Assembly (NCBI GenBank): GCA_023390815.1
Contig: JAEWCC010000007.1
Coordinates: 66,542-130,541 of the forward strand
From: Bacillota bacterium
GTDB taxonomy: Bacteria > Bacillota > Clostridia > Christensenellales > SZUA-584
DNA length: 64,000 bases
Direction: 5' to 3'
In this document: positions 52,424 to 61,497 of the stretch, piece after piece
How the letters are laid out: each line of letters opens with the position of its first letter
How positions within the stretch are numbered: the stretch's first letter is position 1
Made by a program: the position numbers and the translations under genes
The notes under the pieces: generated by a model
What the model saw: the letters and a program-made list of their open reading frames with translations, nothing else
Databases searched by the model: none
Told to the model about the DNA's origin: nothing

Positions 52424-52876
52424 ATGCTCAGAGGAATTCCATCCGTATTATCTCCCGACCTGCTCGCGGTGCTTTGCGAAATGGGCCACGGTGATGAGAT
52501 CGTAATTGGGGATATGAACTACCCCGCCGCCGCAACGGCCAGCAACGCGCTGATATTCGCAAACAACGTGGACAGCATCCGCCTGCTTGATGCGATTCTG
52601 CGCCTGATGCCGCTGGACCGGTACGTGGACAAGCCGTTTTTGATCATGGAGCGCATGGCGGTTGACTCGCGCCTGTTCCTGCCAGTCCACGAAGACTATT
52701 TCCGTCTCGCAGAAAAATACGACCCGCGAGGCCGTGACTGCGTGGGCTATATCAATCGGTTCGATTTTTATGACCGCGCGCGTGATGCGTATTGTGTAGT
52801 CGCCACAGGCGAGACTTCGCCATACGGCTGCACGATATTGAGAAAGGGCTGTTTAAAACCCGAGGAAGTGCTGTAA
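52424..52876 (+). CDS. RbsD/FucU-family sugar mutarotase
   Basis: 150 residues from the ATG at 52424 (ATGAGGT upstream). 'LCEMGHGDEIVIGDMNYPA' carries the His and Asp typical of the FucU/RbsD active site, and 'YCVVATGETSPYGCTILRKG' the C-terminal strand. These proteins interconvert anomers of L-fucose or D-ribose, feeding a kinase or isomerase. FucU is favoured by 'GETSPYGC'. It is alone, not within a fucose operon. Confidence 0.88.
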   Translation: MLRGIPSVLSPDLLAVLCEMGHGDEIVIGDMNYPAAATASNALIFANNVDSIRLLDAILRLMPLDRYVDKPFLIMERMAVDSRLFLPVHEDYFRLAEKYDPRGRDCVGYINRFDFYDRARDAYCVVATGETSPYGCTILRKGCLKPEEVL

Positions 52877-52882
52877 AATAGG

Positions 52883-53791
52883 CTATCCGATGCTGCTGCT
52901 CAAAGCGGCGGCATCGGGTTCGCAAAACACATATTGCCCCTTGCCCTTTTTCTTGGCCATATCGAGCGCCTTATCCGCTGCCACGAGCAGATCGCCATAC
53001 GTCTCGCATGTTGTGGTGGAAAGACATACCCCCATGCTCATATCGATGCGCTGCTGAACCGGATGAAGATCGGATTGTACCTGTCTCATCACACATTCCA
53101 GTATCGCGCGGCACGCTTCACCGCCGCCGGGGATCAGCAGCACAAATTCGTCGCCGCCCCAGCGATAAACTTCCGCGATGTCGGCACATACTTCGGACAG
53201 CACATCGGCCATATCTACCAGCAGCCGGTCGCCCTGCGCATGGCCATGCGCATCGTTGATGCGCTTAAAATCATCGATATCCATCAGGACGAACGCAAAC
53301 GGCTGCTGCCGGGCAAGCATTGCTGAGACGTCCTCTTTCAGCCGGTAACGATTCTTCAGCCGGGTCAGACTGTCGTGATACGCCATATATTCTTTTTCCA
53401 TCAGCACGCCCTCGACGCGCCGCATCATGGCGCTCACCGACCTCGCGAGCATGCCGGCTTCATCGTTGCGCCGGGTCAGGCGTTCGGGCACCTCGCCCGC
53501 CCGCCCCGTGATACGGCACTGGTCGATAGTGTCCGCCAGTTCATGGGCTACACGAACCGCACTGCGGGTGAGACGTCCGATGATCGCCGTAATCAGCGCC
53601 GCTCCCACCAGCGTAAGCAATGCATAGAATGCAATGTAATACCATTTAACACCGTTCCCGGTATTAATCCAGAACAGAATCAAAGCGATGCCTATGAGCG
53701 CCATCGCCAACAGGAATACCGATACATTTACCAGCAGCAACTTTCGTCGGATACTCAATATTCCCACCTTGTTCGTTTTATTATATACCAT
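52883..53791 (-). CDS. membrane GGDEF protein, putative diguanylate cyclase
   Basis: 302 residues from the ATG at 53791. An alternative TTG start at 53758 has a better ribosome binding site (AAGGTGGGAATA) and would give MSIRRKLLL. Two transmembrane helices lie at about 17-38 and 50-72, then a HAMP-like region. The GGDEF domain (about 135-300) has 'YHDSLTRLKNRYRL', 'MDIDDFKRINDAHGHAQGD' and 'YRWGGDEFVLL'. The intact GGDEF motif predicts c-di-GMP synthesis. The RxxD inhibitory site five residues upstream is absent, so product feedback is unlikely. No other c-di-GMP gene is in the window. Confidence 0.88.
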   Translation of the reverse strand: MVYNKTNKVGILSIRRKLLLVNVSVFLLAMALIGIALILFWINTGNGVKWYYIAFYALLTLVGAALITAIIGRLTRSAVRVAHELADTIDQCRITGRAGEVPERLTRRNDEAGMLARSVSAMMRRVEGVLMEKEYMAYHDSLTRLKNRYRLKEDVSAMLARQQPFAFVLMDIDDFKRINDAHGHAQGDRLLVDMADVLSEVCADIAEVYRWGGDEFVLLIPGGGEACRAILECVMRQVQSDLHPVQQRIDMSMGVCLSTTTCETYGDLLVAADKALDMAKKKGKGQYVFCEPDAAALSSSIG

Positions 53792-54020
53792 ACATACCCA
53801 TATCTTTATCGGTGTAACACGGAATTGCACAACTTCATCAGCTGTCCGCCCTAACCCTCGCCCTGTTCTGTATACTATGGGTATTTATTATATCGGAATT
53901 ATTGAGCCGAACTTTAACGGATATGGCTCTCTGGCGCAATACTCCGTACATTGACCCGAAATTCGTCCACATTTCGGCAGCCCGAGGCACTGAATAAACT
54001 GCATAAATCCAGCCGCATAA

Positions 54021-54050
54021 AAAGACCCTGCCGGATTGCTCCCACAGGGT
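54021..54050 (-). terminator. uvrA terminator
   Basis: Minus strand ACACCCTGTGGGAGCAATCC folding with GGCAGGGTCTTTTT, 15 bases after the uvrA stop. Confidence 0.75.
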
Positions 54051-54066
54051 GTGCGTCTAAATTTCT

Positions 54067-56922
54067 TTATACTGCTTTGGCTTCTCTCAGCGCCTCGTCG
54101 CGCTCCAGCAGCGGTTTGACGAATGTGCCCGTCACACTTGCAGGGTCCGCAGCCAGTTGCTCCGGACTTCCCTGCGATACCACGCGCCCGCCCGCGTCGC
54201 CGCCGCCGGGCCCCAGGTCGATGCAGTGGTCGGCGCACTTGATCACGTCGAGATTGTGCTCGATTACGATCACCGTGTTGCCGCGGTCCGCCAGCCGTGC
54301 GAGTATCGCCACGAGCCGCTTCACGTCGTCGGTATGCAGGCCCGTCGTGGGCTCGTCGAGTATGAACAGCGTGTTGCCCGTCTGCCGCTTGGAGAGGTAC
54401 GTCGCGAGCTTGACGCGCTGCGCCTCGCCGCCCGACAGCGTCGTGGAGGGCTGCCCGAGCCGGATATAGCCGAGACCTACGTCGGAAAGCACCTCGAGTA
54501 CGTTGCGGATGGACGGAATGCCCTCAAAGAACTCGAGCGCCTCCTCCACCGTCATATCGAGCACTTCCTGTATGTTCTTGCCCTTGTAGTGCACCTCGAG
54601 CGTCTCGCGGTTGTAGCGCGCGCCCTTGCACACCTCGCACGGCACGTACACGTCGGGTAAAAAGTGCATCTCGATCTTGATGATGCCGTCGCCCTTGCAC
54701 GCCTCGCAGCGCCCGCCGCGCACGTTGAACGAGAACCGGCCCTTGTCGAAGCCGCGCACGCGCGCGTCCTTCGTGGCCGCAAACAGGTCGCGGATGCTCG
54801 TGAATAAACCGGTATACGTTGCGGGGTTCGATCTCGGCGTACGCCCGATGGGGCTCTGGTCGATGTCGATCACCTTGTCGATCTTCTCAATGCCTTCAAT
54901 GTGCTCGTGCTTGCCCGGCTTGTCCTTGGCGCTGTAGATCTGTTTGGCGAGCGCCTTATACAGGATCTCGTTGACGAGCGTAGATTTGCCGCTGCCCGAT
55001 ACGCCCGTTACCGCAGTGATCACACCCATCGGGAATTTCACGTCGATATCCTTAAGGTTATTTTCCGCCGCGCCCACAACCGTGAACCAGCCGCTGGGTT
55101 CGCGCCGCTTGTCCGGCACCTCGATGCGCTTCGCGCCCGAAAGATACTGGCCCGTGACGGACCTCTCGTCCGCGGCAAGCTGTGCCGGGGTGCCAGCCGA
55201 TACCACATAACCGCCGTGCACGCCTGCGCCCGGCCCCATATCGATCACCCAGTCTGCGCTGCGGATCGTATCCTCGTCGTGTTCGACCACGATGAGCGTA
55301 TTACCGAGCTTTTGCAGTGCCCGGAGCGTGGTCAACAGCTTTTCGTTATCGCGCTGATGCAGGCCGATGCTCGGTTCGTCGAGTATGTACAGTACGCCCG
55401 TAAGGCCGGAGCCGATCTGCGTCGCAAGCCGGATACGCTGCGCCTCCCCGCCGGAGAGCGTCCCTGCCGCCCGCGAGAGCGTGAGGTACGAAAGCCCCAC
55501 GTTGAGCAGGAAGTTCAGCCGCGCGCGCAGCTCCTTTAATATGCGGTCCGCGATGATGCGCTGCTTCTCGGACATCTGCCACGTTTCAAAGAATGCAAGG
55601 ATCTCGTCGATGGCCATGTTCGACAGTTCCGCGATGTTCTTATTGCCGATACGCACCGCGAGCGGTTCGGGCTTGTAGCGCGTGCCGCCGCAGACGGGAC
55701 AAGCCAGCGTGGTCATGTATTTTTCGTACTCTTCTTTCATGGAATCGGATTCGGTCTGCTTATAGCGCCGCTCGATGTTCGGAATGATGCCTTCGAAGCG
55801 GTTTAAGAAGGTGCCCTGACCGTATTCGGAGGAGTAGTCCACCTCGAAGCGCTCGCCGCCTGTGCCGTACAGCAATATGTGCTGGATCTTGGGATCGAGC
55901 TGCTCGAACGGCGTCAGCATGGAAAAGCCGTAGTGCTTGGCCATGCCCTTGAAATACTGCGCGCCCCAGCTGTCCGCCGAGCCAGAGTTCCAGCCGTTCA
56001 GGCGTACCGCGCCCTCTGCCAGCGATAGAGATTTATTGGGAACTACGAGGTCTTCGTCGATCTTCATGATCGTGCCGAGGCCGGAGCAGTGCGGGCACGC
56101 GCCGTAAGGCGCATTGAACGAAAACATGCGCGGCGATACCTCGTCGATGCTGATGCCGCAGTCGATGCACGCATAGTTCTGCGAGAACCTTCGCTCCTCG
56201 TTTGTATCGGCGTTCATCACCTTGATGACGCCCTCGCCCAGCGAGAGCGCGGTCTCCACCGAGTCGTGCAGACGCGATCCGGCTTCGCCGCCGCGCAGCA
56301 CCACGCGGTCCACCACCACGTCGATGGTGTGCTTAATGTTCTTGTCGAGCTTGATCTCCTCGTCGAGCGTATAGGTGTTGCCGTCCACGATCACGCGCGT
56401 ATAGCCCGAGCGCGTGAGGTCTTCGAACACCTTCTCGTGCATGCCCTTACGGCCCTTAACGACCGGCGCGAGCAGCATGAGCCGCGTTCCTTCGGGCATA
56501 CGCTGAATCTCGTCCACGATCTGGTCCACCGTCTGCCGCTCGATCTTCTTGCCACACTTGGGGCAGTACACGTCGCCTGCGCGCGCGTAGAGCAGACGCA
56601 GGTAGTCGTGAATCTCCGTCACCGTGCCCACGGTGGAACGCGGGTTGCGGCTGGTCGTCTTCTGGTCGATCGATATCGCGGGTGACAGACCGTCGATGCT
56701 GTCCACGTCCGGCTTGTCCATCTGGCCTAAAAACTGGCGCGCATAGGCTGACAACGACTCCACATACCGCCGCTGCCCCTCCGCGTAGATGGTATCGAAC
56801 GCAAGCGAAGACTTGCCGCTGCCCGACAGCCCCGTGATGACCACGAGCTTGTCGCGCGGTATTTCGATATCGATATTCTTGAGGTTGTGCTCCCTCGCTC
56901 CTTTGATACTGATGGTTTCCAT
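54067..56922 (-). CDS. uvrA: excinuclease ABC subunit A
   Basis: 951 residues, standard for UvrA. Two ABC ATPase halves have Walker A 'GLSGSGKSSLAFD' and 'GVSGSGKSTLVNE', signature 'LSGGEAQRI' and 'LSGGEAQRV', and zinc modules 'CPKCGKKI' and 'CEACKGDG'. It recognises bulky DNA lesions with UvrB. The ATG at 56922 is used; a TTG at 56949 with a GGAG nearby is the alternative. UvrB lies about 1.1 kb upstream in the same direction, separated by the DUF559 cassette and a small gene. Confidence 0.97.
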   Translation of the reverse strand: METISIKGAREHNLKNIDIEIPRDKLVVITGLSGSGKSSLAFDTIYAEGQRRYVESLSAYARQFLGQMDKPDVDSIDGLSPAISIDQKTTSRNPRSTVGTVTEIHDYLRLLYARAGDVYCPKCGKKIERQTVDQIVDEIQRMPEGTRLMLLAPVVKGRKGMHEKVFEDLTRSGYTRVIVDGNTYTLDEEIKLDKNIKHTIDVVVDRVVLRGGEAGSRLHDSVETALSLGEGVIKVMNADTNEERRFSQNYACIDCGISIDEVSPRMFSFNAPYGACPHCSGLGTIMKIDEDLVVPNKSLSLAEGAVRLNGWNSGSADSWGAQYFKGMAKHYGFSMLTPFEQLDPKIQHILLYGTGGERFEVDYSSEYGQGTFLNRFEGIIPNIERRYKQTESDSMKEEYEKYMTTLACPVCGGTRYKPEPLAVRIGNKNIAELSNMAIDEILAFFETWQMSEKQRIIADRILKELRARLNFLLNVGLSYLTLSRAAGTLSGGEAQRIRLATQIGSGLTGVLYILDEPSIGLHQRDNEKLLTTLRALQKLGNTLIVVEHDEDTIRSADWVIDMGPGAGVHGGYVVSAGTPAQLAADERSVTGQYLSGAKRIEVPDKRREPSGWFTVVGAAENNLKDIDVKFPMGVITAVTGVSGSGKSTLVNEILYKALAKQIYSAKDKPGKHEHIEGIEKIDKVIDIDQSPIGRTPRSNPATYTGLFTSIRDLFAATKDARVRGFDKGRFSFNVRGGRCEACKGDGIIKIEMHFLPDVYVPCEVCKGARYNRETLEVHYKGKNIQEVLDMTVEEALEFFEGIPSIRNVLEVLSDVGLGYIRLGQPSTTLSGGEAQRVKLATYLSKRQTGNTLFILDEPTTGLHTDDVKRLVAILARLADRGNTVIVIEHNLDVIKCADHCIDLGPGGGDAGGRVVSQGSPEQLAADPASVTGTFVKPLLERDEALREAKAV

Positions 56923-57027
56923 GGGTTTACTCTTTGTCTCCTGATTCAAAACTTTATATCACTCCCCGCAAGGGGAAGAAAATATCCCGTATCCTTTTTA
57001 TACACCGCATTAGGGTTGGCGCATTCT

Positions 57028-57163
57028 CGCCTCCCTCAGACGAGGGAGGTGTCGGACACTAGATTGAAAATCAGTGTCTGACGGAAGGAGGGATGCAATA
57101 ACCATTATCATATCCCTCCCCCAGGCATCTTTTGATGCCAGCCCCCTCATCAGAGGGGGCCAT
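57028..57163. repeat. repeat unit on the 3' side of the DUF559 gene
   Basis: CCTCCCTC-AGAC-GAGGGAGG (near 57030), a CCGTCAGACACTGA-type arm pair, CGGAAGGAGGGAT, ATCCCTCCCCCA and GCCCCCTCATCAGAGGGGGC in order. The same order recurs at 57589-57767. Confidence 0.7.
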
Positions 57164-57550
57164 TCAGCGAATCATCATTTCTTTAGAAGAATTACTGAAC
57201 CGCTCTTTCACCGTCTGATCAATAGCCATGCACACTGCCTCAAAGCTTTGCCCGATTTCCAGATTCGTAATTCGTATCACTTTCAGTCCGTATTCCGCGA
57301 GCTTTTTCGTGCGTTCCTCGTCGTATCCCATCTGGGAAACCGAATAATGGCCGTCCCCATCCAGTTCCACAACGAGCCTTGCTTTGGCACAGTAGAAATC
57401 TACAATGTACCCTCCGATTAACTTCTGCCTCTGAAACCGTACCGGGTACCCTGATAAAAACTCATACCAAAGCTTGCGTTCCTGCGGAGTCATGTTCTTT
57501 CGTAGCGCCCGTGCATTGGATATCAATCTTTTATCGTATTGGAGAGACAC
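57164..57550 (-). CDS. DUF559 endonuclease-like protein
   Basis: 128 residues from GTG 57550, with AGAGGAG upstream. 'MTPQERKLWYEFL' and 'RFQRQKLIGGYIVDFYCAKA' plus 'VVELDGDGHY' are DUF559 signatures; the fold is related to Vsr/PD-(D/E)xK nucleases, with Asp and Glu of 'VDFYC' and 'VELDG' as metal ligands. Usual length. The gene is sandwiched between two copies of an intergenic repeat and interrupts the uvrB-uvrA spacing, which suggests insertion as a cassette. Cellular role unknown. Confidence 0.88.
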   Translation of the reverse strand: MSLQYDKRLISNARALRKNMTPQERKLWYEFLSGYPVRFQRQKLIGGYIVDFYCAKARLVVELDGDGHYSVSQMGYDEERTKKLAEYGLKVIRITNLEIGQSFEAVCMAIDQTVKERFSNSSKEMMIR

Positions 57551-57588
57551 CGTTTTTCTCCTCTCTGATACAATTTGCGCATATCCAA

Positions 57589-57767
57589 TGCCTCCCTCAG
57601 ACGAGGGAGGTGGTGCAAAGCGCCGGAAGGAGGGATACTGCCGCGATGTGCAAGCACTTCATTCTAAACCGTGTTCCTGTAGCCATCACCCTATATCACT
57701 CCCCCACCCGGATAATCAATCTTCGATTGCTTTCCGGGAGCCCCCTCATCCGAGGAGGCCTTTATCT
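57589..57767. repeat. repeat unit on the 5' side of the DUF559 gene
   Basis: Same block order as 57028-57163: CCTCCCTC-AGAC-GAGGGAGG, CGGAAGGAGGGAT, CACTCCCCCACCCGG and GCCCCCTCATCCGAGGAGGC. Direct orientation relative to the other copy. Confidence 0.7.
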
Positions 57768-57773
57768 GCTTAC

Positions 57774-57977
57774 CTAATTCCGCTGGCAGTGCGCGCAGGC
57801 TTCGCAGACGCGGTGGAAACCCTCCACATCCTCATAGCGCCGCGAGAGGCGTATCCACTGCTTTAAATCGCGCAGCGTATCCGAAGAACCGCCGTGACCG
57901 GCAAAGCTGTATTCCCGGCACAGGTCTTCATCTATCTCTCTGTCCACAGCGGGACAGTACCAATTATCCTTCTTCAG
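57774..57977 (-). CDS. small Cys-rich protein, probable CTG start
   Basis: 67 residues, coding-like: 'KKDNWYCPAVDREIDEDLCR', 'SDTLRDLKQWIRLSRRYEDV' and a terminal 'CEACAHCQRN'. Four to five Cys suggest a metal site. The frame has no ATG, GTG or TTG near its start. A CTG at 57977 is preceded by AAAGAGG at correct spacing, and the next in-frame ATG lies far upstream inside uvrB. It begins 38 bases after uvrB and may be co-transcribed with it. A truncated gene is the alternative. Confidence 0.55.
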   Translation of the reverse strand: MKKDNWYCPAVDREIDEDLCREYSFAGHGGSSDTLRDLKQWIRLSRRYEDVEGFHRVCEACAHCQRN

Positions 57978-58014
57978 CGTCGTATCCTCTTTCGTTGTCG
58001 TTGATGAATGTCGG

Positions 58015-59979
58015 TTAGTTTTCTTTGCCCTCGCGGATGAACTCGCGCAGGCGGAACAGTTCGTCGCGCAGCTTGGCGGCGGTCTCGAACTCGAGCTCAA
58101 TCGCGGCCTGGCGCATCTGCTTCTCGATGATCGCGGCTTTCATCTTTGCCTCGTCCTTGGTCAGGTGCTCCGCGTCCTTCACGGGCTTCGTGACCACGAT
58201 CATACCCGGCGCTTCCTTGATGATGGTCTGCGGCGTGATGCCGTGCGCCTTGTTGTACGCCTGCTGCAGCTCGCGGCGGCGGTTGGTTTCTTCAATAGAG
58301 CGCTGCATGGAGCCCGTCATCTTATCCGCGTACATCAGCACGCGGCCTTCCGCGTTGCGCGCGGCGCGCCCGATGGTCTGGATCATCGAGGTCTCGTTAC
58401 GCAGGAAGCCCTCCTTGTCCGCGTCGAGGATCGCCACGAGCGCCACCTCGGGCAGGTCGAGTCCCTCGCGCAGTAGGTTGATGCCCACCAGCACGTCAAA
58501 CTCGCCCATCCGGAGGCCGCGTATGATCTCCATGCGATCGAGCGTATCCACATCCGAGTGCATGTATTTGACGCGGATGCCGAGCTCCTTATAGTAATCC
58601 GTCAGGCGTTCCGCCATCTTCTTGGTCAGCGTCGTAACCAGCACGCGGAAGCCGTTCTTGATCGTCTTGCGTATCTCACCCAGCAGGTGTTCCACCTGCC
58701 CGGTTGCGGGCAGTACGGTAATCTCCGGGTCGATCAGACCCGTGGGACGCACAATCTGCTCCACGACACTGCCAGCCAGCTCGCGCTCGTACACGGCGGG
58801 CGTCGCGCTGACGTAGATGGTTTGCCCCTGCCGTTTTGTGAACTCCTCGAACTTGAGCGGGCGGTTGTCATACGCGGACGGCAGCCGGAAGCCGTACTGC
58901 ACCAGCATGTCCTTGCGTGAGAAATCGCCCTTGTACATCGCGCGCACCTGCGGAAGCATCACGTGCGATTCGTCGATAAACAGCAGCGAGTCCTCCGGGA
59001 AGAAGTCTAACAGCGTATAAGGCGGGTCGCCCGGCTTGCGCCCGTCGAAATAGCGCGAGTAGTTCTCGATGCCGCTGCAATACCCCACCTCGCGCAGCAT
59101 CTCCATATCGTATACCGTGCGCTGCTTGATACGCTCCGCTTCGAGTATCTTGCCCTCGGCCATGAACTTTTCATACTGCGCCATCATGTCGTCGCGAATC
59201 TCGTCCAGCTTTTCGAGCATCACCTCATGCTCGATCGCGTAATGCGTCGCGGGGAATATGGCGACGTGGCTGCGCTGCGCCAGCGCGCGCCCCGTAATCG
59301 CCTCGATATCCAGAATGCGCTCGATTTCGTCGCCGAAGAACTCGACGCGCAGCGCCTTTTCCATCATGCTCGCGGGATAGATCTCCACCGTATCGCCGCG
59401 CACGCGGAAGTGCCCGCGCGTAAACTCGAGATCGCCCCGCCCATAGCTGGCGTCCACAAGCCGCTCCAGCAGATCGTCCCGTTTCATCTGCATGCCAGGC
59501 CGCAGCGATATACTCATATTCTCGTACTCCGTCGGGTCGCCGATAGAGTAGATGCACGACACGGACGCCACCACGATCACGTCGCGCCGCTCGCGCAGCG
59601 CCGAGGTCGCGCTGTGGCGCAGCCGGTCGATCTCGTCGTTGATGCTCGCGTCCTTCTCGATGTATAAGTCCTTGCCCGGCACATACGCCTCGGGCTGATA
59701 ATAGTCGTAGTAGGAGACGAAGAACTCCACCGCGTTCTCCGGGAAGAACTCGCGGAACTCGCCGCAAAGCTGCGCCGCCAGCGTTTTGTTGTGCGCCAAA
59801 ACGAGCGTCGGACGATTCAGCCGCGCGATCACATTCGCCGCGGTGAACGTCTTGCCGCTGCCCGTTACGCCCAGCAGCACCTGCGCATTTTTGCCCGCTT
59901 CAATGCCGGCCACGAGCTTGTCGATCGCTTCGGGCTGGCTTCCCGCGGGTTTGTATGGTGCGTGCAGCTTAAAATCCAT
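58015..59979 (-). CDS. uvrB: excinuclease ABC subunit B
   Basis: 654 residues from the ATG at 59979 (GGAGG upstream). Helicase motif I 'GVTGSGKTFTAANV', the beta-hairpin region 'EFFVSYYDYYQPEAYVPGKD' and motif VI 'QTIGRAARNAEGRV' are present, with a C-terminal UVR domain ('KAAIIEKQMRQAAIELEFE') that binds UvrC. It loads on damaged DNA with UvrA and directs incision. Upstream member of the uvrB-uvrA group. Confidence 0.97.
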   Translation of the reverse strand: MDFKLHAPYKPAGSQPEAIDKLVAGIEAGKNAQVLLGVTGSGKTFTAANVIARLNRPTLVLAHNKTLAAQLCGEFREFFPENAVEFFVSYYDYYQPEAYVPGKDLYIEKDASINDEIDRLRHSATSALRERRDVIVVASVSCIYSIGDPTEYENMSISLRPGMQMKRDDLLERLVDASYGRGDLEFTRGHFRVRGDTVEIYPASMMEKALRVEFFGDEIERILDIEAITGRALAQRSHVAIFPATHYAIEHEVMLEKLDEIRDDMMAQYEKFMAEGKILEAERIKQRTVYDMEMLREVGYCSGIENYSRYFDGRKPGDPPYTLLDFFPEDSLLFIDESHVMLPQVRAMYKGDFSRKDMLVQYGFRLPSAYDNRPLKFEEFTKRQGQTIYVSATPAVYERELAGSVVEQIVRPTGLIDPEITVLPATGQVEHLLGEIRKTIKNGFRVLVTTLTKKMAERLTDYYKELGIRVKYMHSDVDTLDRMEIIRGLRMGEFDVLVGINLLREGLDLPEVALVAILDADKEGFLRNETSMIQTIGRAARNAEGRVLMYADKMTGSMQRSIEETNRRRELQQAYNKAHGITPQTIIKEAPGMIVVTKPVKDAEHLTKDEAKMKAAIIEKQMRQAAIELEFETAAKLRDELFRLREFIREGKEN

Positions 59980-60078
59980 ACGAATACCTCCACTGCAAGT
60001 CAATAGTATATCGCAATTACAGCGTTCTGCCAATAGAAAAATACGAACATATGTACTTTATTTGGGACTACGGATTGA

Positions 60079-60186
60079 TTAGGAAGGAAGGATCAGACCG
60101 ATTAAATCAAAAATGATGACAACGGCCAATGCCCTAATAAAAATGGGATTCATGGCTTTCCGCCTCGTCCTGTCTGTATATTCCAT
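60079..60186 (-). CDS. possible 24-35 residue membrane peptide
   Basis: A short frame encodes MNPIFIRALAVVIIFDLIGL and a few more residues from an inner ATG at 60153, which has GAGGCGG upstream; a longer form starts at 60186. It has one hydrophobic helix. Size alone makes it uncertain. Confidence 0.3.
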   Translation of the reverse strand: MEYTDRTRRKAMNPIFIRALAVVIIFDLIGLILPS

Positions 60187-60245
60187 TACAATATATTTAA
60201 TTGGAATATTTGTTTGGTTGTTTCAACAAGGCCATATTAATAGCA

Positions 60246-60329
60246 TTGCCATGACAGCAGACAGTCTGTTATAATACAAACTCGAATACACCTTTACCTG
60301 TTTCTGTACCAAACAGGTCAGGGTGTATT
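60246..60329 (+). promoter_or_regulatory. promoter and attenuator-like leader of the YczE gene
   Basis: TTGCCA (60246-60251), 18 bases, TATAAT (60270-60275). The leader then forms AATACACC (60285-60292)...ACCTGTTT-CTGTACC-AAACAGGT...GGTGTATT (60322-60329), followed at once by TTTTTT. This is a complete intrinsic terminator between promoter and start codon (60346). No leader peptide seen. Confidence 0.65.
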
Positions 60330-60345
60330 TTTTTGTGAGGGAAGC

Positions 60346-61026
60346 ATGAAGAAAATAGCTTTTTACACGGAACTCGCTTATGTGCTTGGCATTGCCGCGC
60401 TCGCGCTCGGCACCGCGTTTATGGAAAAGGCCGACTTAGGCATTTCAATGGTGGTGGCACCGGCCTATCTCATCTATCTGAAGCTCTCGGCGATTTGGCC
60501 GTTTGTGACGTTTGGTATGGCCGAGTACACCTTGCAGGTGTGCCTGCTGGCTGTGATGGTGATCGTTCTGCGGCGGTTCAAGGTCTCGTATCTGTTTTCG
60601 TTCGTCACGGCGGTGATATACGGCTTTACGCTGGACGGCTGCATGGCGCTGGTGGCACATTTGGATGCGTCGCTGCTCGCCGTACGCATCGGGTTTTACG
60701 GCATCGGTCTGCTGCTCTGCGCGCTTGGTGTGGCGTTCATCTTTCATACATACATTGCGCCCGAGGTGTACGAGCTGTTTGTGAAAGAGGTCTCCGCAAA
60801 GACGCATAAAAATATCAATCGTTTTAAGATATGGTACGATTGTGTGAGTTGTTTAATCGGCATCATACTCTCGTTTTCGTTTTTTGGGCTGTTACATTTT
60901 GAGGGTGTGAAGCTCGGGACGATTTTCTGTGCTCTCGTGAACGGGCGCATTATCGGTCTCATCAGCCGCGTAATGGAAAAGAGACTGGATTTTGTGGACG
61001 GGTTAGGTTTAAGGAAGTATTTTTAG
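60346..61026 (+). CDS. YczE/DUF6198-like membrane protein
   Basis: 226 residues, about five or six transmembrane helices. 'ALGTAFMEKADLGISMVVAP' and 'TLDGCMALVAHLDAS' fit the YczE-type family (uncharacterised, often next to regulators or transporters). GAGGG precedes the ATG. Expression is likely controlled by premature termination in the leader. The signal is unknown. Confidence 0.75.
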   Translation: MKKIAFYTELAYVLGIAALALGTAFMEKADLGISMVVAPAYLIYLKLSAIWPFVTFGMAEYTLQVCLLAVMVIVLRRFKVSYLFSFVTAVIYGFTLDGCMALVAHLDASLLAVRIGFYGIGLLLCALGVAFIFHTYIAPEVYELFVKEVSAKTHKNINRFKIWYDCVSCLIGIILSFSFFGLLHFEGVKLGTIFCALVNGRIIGLISRVMEKRLDFVDGLGLRKYF

Positions 61027-61080
61027 TGTGTGCTAGTGGTTTTCACACTCCCTTGAACAACCGCTGCAGTATCCGACATC

Positions 61081-61132
61081 TTGACACCAATGGACTATCA
61101 TGTTAGTCTTTCCTCAGACGATTACTATAGTC
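61081..61132 (+). promoter_or_regulatory. blaI promoter with two operator dyads
   Basis: TTGACA at 61081-61086. Dyads GACTATCATGTTAGTC (61093-61108) and GACGATTACTATAGTC (61117-61132) share GAC...(T)AGTC arms with spacing like BlaI/MecI operators, 12 bases before the blaI start. Autoregulation is expected. Confidence 0.55.
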
Positions 61133-61143
61133 CGGAGGAAAAC

Positions 61144-61497
61144 ATGATCAGATTATATGACAGCGAGTTAAAGCTGATGGAGCTGCTTTGGCAAAGCGAA
61201 CCCGTCAGCGCAAAGGAGCTCACCCTGCTGGCGGCCCAAGCGATTGGCTGGAACAAGAACACCACCTACACCGTGCTCAAAAAGCTGATCGAAAAAGGGA
61301 CGGTGCAGCGCGATGAGCCGAACTTCGTCTGCACGTCGCTCGTTAAAAAGGCGGACGTACGCAAGGCGGAAACTGACTCGTTGATCGACAAGCTCTACGA
61401 CGGCTCGCGCAAAGCGTTTTTCGCGTCCTTATTGGAAGACGAGCATCTGAGCGAGCAGGAGCTGGCGGAGCTCAAGGCCATGATCGAAAAGCGGTGA
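61144..61497 (+). CDS. blaI: BlaI/MecI-family repressor
   Basis: 117 residues from the ATG at 61144 (GGAGG upstream). Winged-helix region: 'DSELKLMELLWQSEPVSAKE' and 'NKNTTYTVLKKLIEKGTVQR', the standard BlaI recognition helix. The C-terminal dimerisation helix ends 'ELAELKAMIEKR'. Members bind operators in front of their own operon and are inactivated by cleavage after BlaR1 senses beta-lactam or another envelope signal. It overlaps the sensor gene by GTGA. Confidence 0.9.
   Translation: MIRLYDSELKLMELLWQSEPVSAKELTLLAAQAIGWNKNTTYTVLKKLIEKGTVQRDEPNFVCTSLVKKADVRKAETDSLIDKLYDGSRKAFFASLLEDEHLSEQELAELKAMIEKR

Noticed and set aside
57028..57767. CRISPR-like array from repeated palindromes
   Set aside because: Only two long composite units flank a gene; no short regular repeats with unique spacers. 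No CRISPR array is visible elsewhere in the window.
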